Source of the DNA: Chondrosia reniformis
Taxonomy: Eukaryota > Porifera > Demospongiae > Chondrillida > Chondrillidae
NCBI GenBank assembly: GCA_947172415.1
Contig: OX359201.1
Coordinates: 6,312,501-6,376,500 of the forward strand
Direction of reading: 5' to 3'
DNA length: 64,000 nucleotides
The notes below the pieces were generated by a model that was not told where the DNA came from, searched no databases, and saw only the letters and a program-made list of their open reading frames with translations. The translations under genes and the position numbers were made by a program. Positions 57,101 through 64,000 of the stretch are shown in pieces; within the stretch, counting starts at the first letter, position 1, and each line of letters starts with the position of its first letter.

Positions 57101-60100
57101 ATGGACCAAACTGCCGATATTGATGTTGGCTCGACTGATGATTGGACGGACGATCCCGCGCTAGAGTTGGCCATTCAGGGAGAACGCCTTTGCAGTGAAG
57201 GAAATTTGGAAGAAGGCATAAAATGCTTGGAGGGAGCTTTAGAAGCCGGACCAAAGGATTCTGTAGCCTTGAGTGCTCTCTACAGTCAACTGGGCAGCGC
57301 GTATTTCTTTATAAAGAGCTTTGATCAAGCTGTGGCCATGTACGGGAGAGAACTCGAGTTGGCCAAGCGAGAAGGAGACAGATGTAGCGAGGCGCGGGCT
57401 GCCGCCAACATCAGTAACACGCTTAAAGCTATGGGACGATTTGATGACGCGTTAAAAATGAGCGAGCTACACCTCAAAGTCTGCAGAGAACTGGGGGACA
57501 AGGTTTGTTTGCATAAGCGATATGTCTTCACTGCCATCTGCGTCAAAGCGACCGATCAGTCAGTCATTCTCGTACGGTTTTATTGGACATACATTTAAAT
57601 TACAGCTAGTAACTCTTACAATTCTAGCCTGTATTGGGTCAATGTGTTTACATAAATGTATTGAAGCCTTGCAAATTGCCTTCCCAAATGTTAGAAGCCT
57701 GTTAATGCGAATATGTTTAGCTACTATATTAATGTGCTGTAAATCTTTGAGTTTAGGAAGCCTAAAGTATGGGAAATACAGTCTCCTCACTGAATGAAAT
57801 GCCCTTTTTGTAAAGGTTTATTGTAATTCTACACTTTTAGCATGCTATAGACCATTTAATTATAATATTGACTTCAACAGACTACTTAAATTATATATAG
57901 GCAAAACCTCAAAGGGTGGAACCATTTTAATGAGATGATAAGTAATAGAGTTGGAAGGGGTACTGGTTGAGTTAATGGTAGAAAACAGATTATATTTGAG
58001 AAACAGCTATACAACAATTTAATGGAGTTTGTATGTTATAGGAAGGAGAGGTTAGAGCAGTGAATGCGATTGGAACCATATACCACACTATTAGCAAGCA
58101 CTTAAACACTGCCTCACCAGATGGGACTGTACAAGAAGAATCAAAGGAAGCGTTGGAGAAAGCTGTTAGCTACTACAAGTTAGTGTTGTTAAACCACTCC
58201 CTTGCCTCTGTGGTACACTGGGAGGGTATGCATTAACATGAAATCCAGTATTCAAACAACTTCATATGTCTGTTGGTAAACATTGGTTTGAGTAACTTAA
58301 GTTATTTTTTCATTTTAAACTGGCATACTTGAAGCACCTTTTAACAATGCAACACAATAAATAGAGTTTTAGGCTGCAAAAAATTGAAATGTATGAAAAC
58401 AAGTAGTTTTTGGTGCATATTGTAAAGTAGCTTTCACATTCTGTGTTCTGTCTTGGGGAAACCTTTAAATAGCTCGAGTTTCCTTTTTAAAGGTGAGGAG
58501 ACGGAAATTCAAACACTTGCACACACTTAACAATGTCATTGAGCACAATATTGCCATTTCCTGTCTGTGTAATTCTAGAGAGAACTTGGAGTTGGTCCTG
58601 AAGCTTGGAAACTTAAAGGCAGAAGGAAAGATCTATGGGAACTTGGGAAACATTTATTACCTCCTTGGCAACTTTCAGCTGTCAATCCATTATCACAAAC
58701 TGGTAGGTTGAGATGCCTGACGGGTTGCAATAGCACTGATATTAACACTTTTCTCATCTGATAGTTTATACAATCTCCTTGATATGGTTCAGTTTGAGAG
58801 GAGCTTACTTAAAATAGTTCATGCAACTCTGTTATCTGATCTAATTTTATTAGACTCCATCTCACTTATTGTCTGTGATCTGTGTATTTTTGTCAATTAC
58901 CCCTCTCATGCCTGCAATATGAGTGTAACCCTATAATCATTAGCCCAACCAACTGAATGATTTGCTACTTTATATAAATTTATTATTTTTAAGCAGATGC
59001 AAAGGGTTTGTGCTTCCTTTGCAGGCAGCCATTGTTTTGATGAGTTAGCTCTTCACATGCCCTTAATCTGTCTTATAATTTTGTTAGACTAATTTGTTTA
59101 GTATGTTGTTCTTACTGTGACTAACTGTTCCCTTTAGCGACTGAAGAATGCTCAGACCATGGGGGATCTCCCTTCCATCAGGAGGACTTATATTAATCTG
59201 GCAAATGCCTTTCTCTTCATTGGTCAGCCTCGGGAAGCAGTAGAATGTTATTTGTAAGTAGATGTACATCTAATTGTAAGGTTTTAATCAATTATCTATA
59301 TCAATCATTACTGGTAACATTATAGGGGAATATGTATATCAAGAGCTTCTTTATAATGATTTTTATCACTTGTGAATAACTTGTAGATTTATGGTGTAGA
59401 TTTCCAGATATATATCAATTTCTTGTTCAGGAATACTATTGAATTGGCTAAATCAGCAAATGATAAAGCTTTGGAAGCACAGATGTGTTACAGTATTGCC
59501 AACACTTACTCATTTCTCCTGGAGTACAGGAAGGCAGTTCAGTATCTCTTGAAACACCTTCACTTTGCAGAGGAGCTTGGAGATACGTAAGTTGCTAGCT
59601 CAATGGACAGGAACTACATATACTGTACGTATGTAACGTATATGGCCACCTCAATGTTACTGTAATATTATTGTATCCCCTGTGATATTTGTTAATCAAG
59701 CTGTGCTTTAAGCATCTGCTGAACCCAACATTACTATTAATAGCTTCCTTGTAATTACCAGCTGTCCTTTAAACCTAATTGAGCATCCATTAACTACTTC
59801 TTCAAGTGTATTGAGTGTCTATTGTTGTTATTGTTGTTATTGTTGTTATTGATAGGGCTGGTGAAGCAAAGGCCTGTTGGTGTTTGGGAAGCATGTATAC
59901 AGAACTGCAGGAGCACGATAAGGCATACCTCTTTACATGCAGACATTTGGATCTGTCAGTGCAGGTGAGTATTGCCCAATATTTACCAATATGATGTAAG
60001 TATTATGCAATAATAAAATGAGGTAAGCATGTACTTGTACAAGAGGATTTCATGGACATTGAAAGTGTTATTCTACTGCTCATCAATCTCGAGCTTTGTG

Positions 60101-63058
60101 ACTTCAGAAGTCCACTTTGAGTAGGAACGTTAATTTCCATATCTCCTGGTAGTCCTTACCATCAGTATGAGGAAAAATGAGATCTACCTGTTTGTACGTA
60201 TGTAAATTTGTTATTATCACTTCTCTATGGTTATGTTTTATCTTTTTGTATAGTTGAATGACAGGGAAGAGATAGCAATAGCCCAGAAGAATCTAGACGA
60301 CTTATCGGCCATTTTGGAGGTCAGGGATCTAGCAAAGAAGAGGTATTTTTATATACTCCAATTATCTTTATGTACATACGTAGTTGAATTGTCATTGTCA
60401 TTTATACTTTGTACTTTATTTATAAAATTACAGTTCAGAGAAGAGTAGATTTCTCACTTCACTGTTTCACAAAAGTAGGGTCAAGTCAACGCAGCCAATT
60501 TCTTCACAGCTGATGCTCAAGCGGTCCTCAGGAAGGTGGTCATTCAGTGAAGGTTAGTGTCTGTGTATGACAGCGATGCCTCTAATGGACCAATTTGGAC
60601 ATAGACAGTGTTTTGCCTCATCAAGGGATGGCTCAGGGTCAGACAATACATTACAGGGTGTGACCCACTGAATTACGGCTAAAAAGTAAAATGGTCATTA
60701 TAGGCTTTAATTGATTTAAAAAGTGGCTGAAGTTCCACCCAAGTACTCATATGAGTTAATAACATTCTCAGACACTTAAACACTGCACTAGATAGGTAGT
60801 TGCCTGTTCTAATTTAAACACTACATTAGATAGGTGGTTGCTTGTTCTAATCTAGATAGGTAGTTGCCTGTTCTAATTTAAACACTGCACTAGATAGGTG
60901 GTTGCTTGTTCTGATTAATATATTCAATCTCTTATTCTTAGCATCAACCTCTAAAGTCCCTACGACCAAGTTAAAGAGGAGCACTTCAGGTGGAAATGTA
61001 ATAATGGATTCCCAAAAGGATTGTAGTTCCCCTGAAATGGTAAACAATAAAGTGTGTACTAATTCTTTAAATACACTTTTGTCCATATTTAGCAAAATTT
61101 TAAGTTTAAAGTCGGGATAGTAGTGATTGTGTGCAATTTGTATGCATTTTGTTAGGCAATTACTGGCCATACAAGAAGTCATTCCTGTCTAGATGACGTT
61201 CAGTTTCAAAAAATGAACAAAGGGATTGAAGAACCAGAAAAGTGTAGTCCTGTAAGGGAAGATAACACTCCATCAGCGAGGCCAAAGTCACCAGAGGTAC
61301 GTAACAAACTTGTATCCCATAATAGGCATATGATAAAAGAGTGGAATTTGTGCACTTGTATTACAGCCTTTGCGCATATATACCAAGGCTCCATAGGCAA
61401 TGTACGGACATTTATACGGATGTTGCGCCTGCGTCCACAACGTATAAAAACGATATCGGTTATCCATATAACACTACTCTCTGTGTTGTCTGTTGTGATG
61501 GCTTGTCAAGTACACTTGTCGACTTCAGACAGCCCACGACCGTTTAGACCGAATAGTTATAGTTCCCTTTCCAGCTGTGGAGGCGAAAGTACTCGCTTTG
61601 TAAGTCTCCCAACGCTCTTAGCAACAATGATTTAATCGTCCTTTTCAATTCTCGTATACATGTAGGAAGGAAAAGATTTGGTGGACGATGGGCTTTTGGA
61701 CATGATATTCGAGTGTCAGGGCAGGAGAATGGACGACCAGAGAAGCAGTGTTGGGCCAGGAAGCGTACACTTGGGCAGTCGCGCGGAGAGCGGAGCGGTA
61801 CAAGAGGAAACGAGCCCCAAGACAGACACGCCTGAACCCCAACTATTAGCCAGACGAAATCCTCTGCCCATGATAGACGTGGAGCGCAGGAGAATCAGCG
61901 ACTCTTTGGAGTCCTTGGATGACAGATTTCTAGACAGACTGATGACCGCCCAGGTGAGCGCTGTTCTCTGCTTGTTTGTTTGTTAGACAAGATTTCTCAG
62001 ACTTGTTTAGTATGTATAGTGTCACCAAAATGTTTTCTGTCAAATTTTCAAAAATTGGTTATAGATGACACAACTTAGTGTGTAAGGAAGCAGGTGAATA
62101 CATGATTTGGTACCTTCTATTGATCACATAGCTGTAGTCACTCCTACCAGTGAGGTGTCAAAGAAATTGTTTTGTCACTTATTTGAAGTGTGTATTATTA
62201 ATTAGATCAAACAATTTCCTTAATCTCTCTGTGTGTCTCAAAAATGAATGCTTAGTAGTCCATGAGAATTTCCTTTTTAAAAAGGATGTCTTTTGATAGG
62301 AAAAAAAACTCCCTAATAAATTAACTTGATGAGTCCAAAACAAAAGTTAGCATTTCCTCTTATGGTAATAGTCTCTCAACATCCTGAATAATGCAGCCCT
62401 TAAAGTGACAGAGGAAGTCCTGCTTATCAAATATGACTGACCATAAATGGTTGTTTCCTCACTTATGTCAGATCAGTGTTGTCAATGATGTCCTGGCAAG
62501 TCTTTACTGTAGACGGGGATCATTTTGAGCAGGACACTTTGCTTCATTCCATACATACTGTTACAATGCAATAGGACTATACTATAGCTTATGTGGCATG
62601 TATGGAATACACAAAAGTGCACTGTGCATAAGAAGGCAATTTAAGGCTTGATCGAAGTTATGTTAATGTATTATACATAGGAAACGGTTCAGCTTATAAA
62701 TGGATATACAATTGTCACTGATTAATCCTAGCCTCTTTACCACTGAATGAGTATGGTGGATGCATTCGTAATTGGATAGATCTGATATTTCTAGTTTCAC
62801 TGTTTCACATATTGCTTTATATACAGGACCCATGATTACTGCCCATCCACTTTAGTGTATGCTTAATGACAGACTTGTGATCCTTTCCATATTTTGCTCC
62901 CATTTTAGAACTCACGGCTCGAGGATCAGCGTTCTCCGGACCCATTTTTAGAATTGTCAAAGACACTTCCTGGAGAAGATTTCCTCAACCTGTTACTACA
63001 GTTGCAGTCTATGAGGATGGAAGATCAAAGAAGCCCTTTTCCAAATTCGTATATTTAA
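57101..63058 (+). CDS. GPSM2: GPSM2/LGN (Pins), TPR and GoLoco spindle-orientation protein
   Basis: Exons 57101-57502, 58042-58178, 58579-58702, 59138-59253, 59431-59586, 59856-59964, 60254-60342, 60434-60552, 60942-61039, 61156 onward to 61599, 61666-61953, 62909-63058. About seven TPR repeats occupy the first 370 residues (LELAIQGERLCSEGNLEEG, IYGNLGNIYYLLGNFQLS, ACWCLGSMYTELQ). A Ser-rich linker leads to three GoLoco motifs: LLDMIFECQGRRMDDQR, FLDRLMTAQNSRLEDQR (split by an intron) and FLNLLLQLQSMRMEDQR. Each keeps the DQR arginine that inserts into Gαi-GDP. LGN bridges cortical Gαi to NuMA/dynein. Human LGN has four GoLoco motifs. The region 61297-61560 stays open, but whether it is coding or an intron is unresolved; read through, the protein is 743 residues. 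Confidence 0.93.
60760..60915. repeat. Tandem repeat in GPSM2 intron 8
   Basis: Three imperfect copies of TTTAAACACTGCACTAGATAGG + TGGTTGCCTGTTCTAA type units, ending about 30 bp before exon 60942-61039. Confidence 0.75.
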
Positions 63059-63168
63059 CTTTTCATCCATTTTTTTGTTTATTCACGAATTACTTGGCCG
63101 TCACTGTATAGACACAAAGTGTTTTAGCATGAATTATTACCTCAAATGTGGTTGCGCAATAAATAAAA

Positions 63169-63958
63169 ATGGACAAGGGTGAAGTAGGTGTCAGCACTAG
63201 CACCTATCCCGACCCTCCTCCTTACTATAAGCTATACACTGATGATAACGTTAAGCAGGGAAGCGCTCCCAAGCCTCCGCCACCTATTGAAGGGAAATAC
63301 GAGATGTTTGGACAGCCTTTTGATGTAAGCATTGCATTTGTTCGTACTACAACATATACAAGCACCCGAAAGCTTTCGTCACTAGTGTCATTAAATATGA
63401 TCGGAGTAACTACACTGCACTTTATAGACCAACGACCCCACAATTAACTCCTTAGAAGCACAAGGCATTAGAAGACTATACCCGGTTAAGCACAGTAAGC
63501 GTTTAACCCTTTTTACTATAAAATATCTGTTTATTAATGTTTTCTGTTTTTCCATCTTCTCCTGTAGACTGTCAGCAAGAGTTGAAAAAGCTAAACCATT
63601 CAATATTGGTGTGCTTCCTGGAGCTACTGGATATCCTCATTAATAACCCAGCTTCGGAACAAGTGAGGAAAATTTACTTTGTACGGTTGTCTGATTGATA
63701 ACTGCTCTCTTGTGTGACTTACAGAGAATTCAAAAGATTGAAAATCTACAGTTGTTGTTTGTCAACATGCATCATCTCATTAACGAATTTAGACCCCACC
63801 AGGTATCCCTAGGGTAACACAAGACATGCCTGTTGTGAGCATCCTCCCTCTCCCTCTTGTAGGCCAGGGAGACCCTCAGAGTAATCATGGAGCGACAAAA
63901 GGTTCAGAGAGAGGAAATGATTGCAGCCTTAACAAGGTTTCTGAGATTGAATATTTGA
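63169..63958 (+). CDS. MED7: MED7, Mediator middle-module subunit
   Basis: Five exons (63169-63324, 63428-63494, 63568-63662, 63725-63802, 63863-63958) give 163 residues (human 233). The N-terminus [14 protein letters not shown], then [20 protein letters not shown], is the MED7 signature (PPP..Y...T..N, PKPPPPI....MFG). Then come [13 protein letters not shown], a helix [17 protein letters not shown], and [19 protein letters not shown] followed by [15 protein letters not shown]7 pairs with MED21 in the hinge of Mediator. Reading straight on, exon 5 ends at a TGA at 63956-63958, about 70 residues short. Alternatively the donor AACAAG|GTTTCT at 63934 leads to exons beyond the window. Start is 110 bp from the GPSM2 stop. 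Confidence 0.92.
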
Positions 63959-64000
63959 TGATATTTGTCCACAACATAAATACTTGTTTTGTGGTATTAA

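Noticed and set aside
1-64000. CRISPR arrays, integrons or bacterial mobile elements
   Set aside because: The tandem arrays have no spacers and the DNA is clearly eukaryotic with spliced genes.

Overview
The window is animal nuclear DNA: AT-rich, intron-rich, with short GT-AG introns and several divergent gene pairs whose starts lie only 80-250 bp apart. The gene set is metazoan (HACE1, DPP7, COP1, XRCC4, TM2D2, ZZZ3-like, GPSM2/LGN, MED7, LHFPL family, YPEL5). Compactness, base composition, a plant-type FAAH-like amidase and two unassigned bHLH-zipper genes suggest a non-bilaterian animal, most likely a demosponge. That assignment is inference. I rebuilt gene models by hand from splice sites, reading frame, intron phase and remembered family sequences; for most genes the joined exons sum to an exact multiple of three.

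Layout: 377-2567 (+) is the 3' end of a RhoGEF-like propeller gene. 3562-4845 (+) is bHLH-zipper gene A. 5229-20859 (-) is YPEL5, only 119 codons spread over 15.6 kb and carrying five minisatellites in its introns. 21059-26059 (+) is bHLH-zipper gene B, paralogous to A. 26199-35386 (-) is HACE1 with 25 exons. 35642-37434 (+) is an LHFPL tetraspan gene. 37679-40911 (-) is DPP7. 41444-41735 is a decayed COP1 fragment, followed by the intact COP1 at 41878-49609 (+). 50165-51244 (-) is intronless XRCC4. 51328-52135 (+) is TM2D2. 52362-54347 (-) is an intronless FAAH-like amidase. 54466-56502 (+) is a ZZZ3-like gene, 57101-63058 (+) is GPSM2, and 63169-63958 (+) is MED7.

From 3.5 kb to 56 kb the genes alternate strictly in strand, so every neighbouring pair is either divergent (shared promoter) or convergent. 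These are unrelated housekeeping or signalling genes rather than a pathway cluster. Two E3 ubiquitin ligases (HACE1, COP1) and two chromatin/transcription proteins (ZZZ3-like, MED7) are present.

The non-coding fraction is unusual. At least ten tandem arrays sit almost entirely inside introns, several touching splice sites. A dispersed repeat carries the parts of a type-I hammerhead ribozyme. Foldback elements have inserted repeatedly, one apparently duplicating a splice donor.
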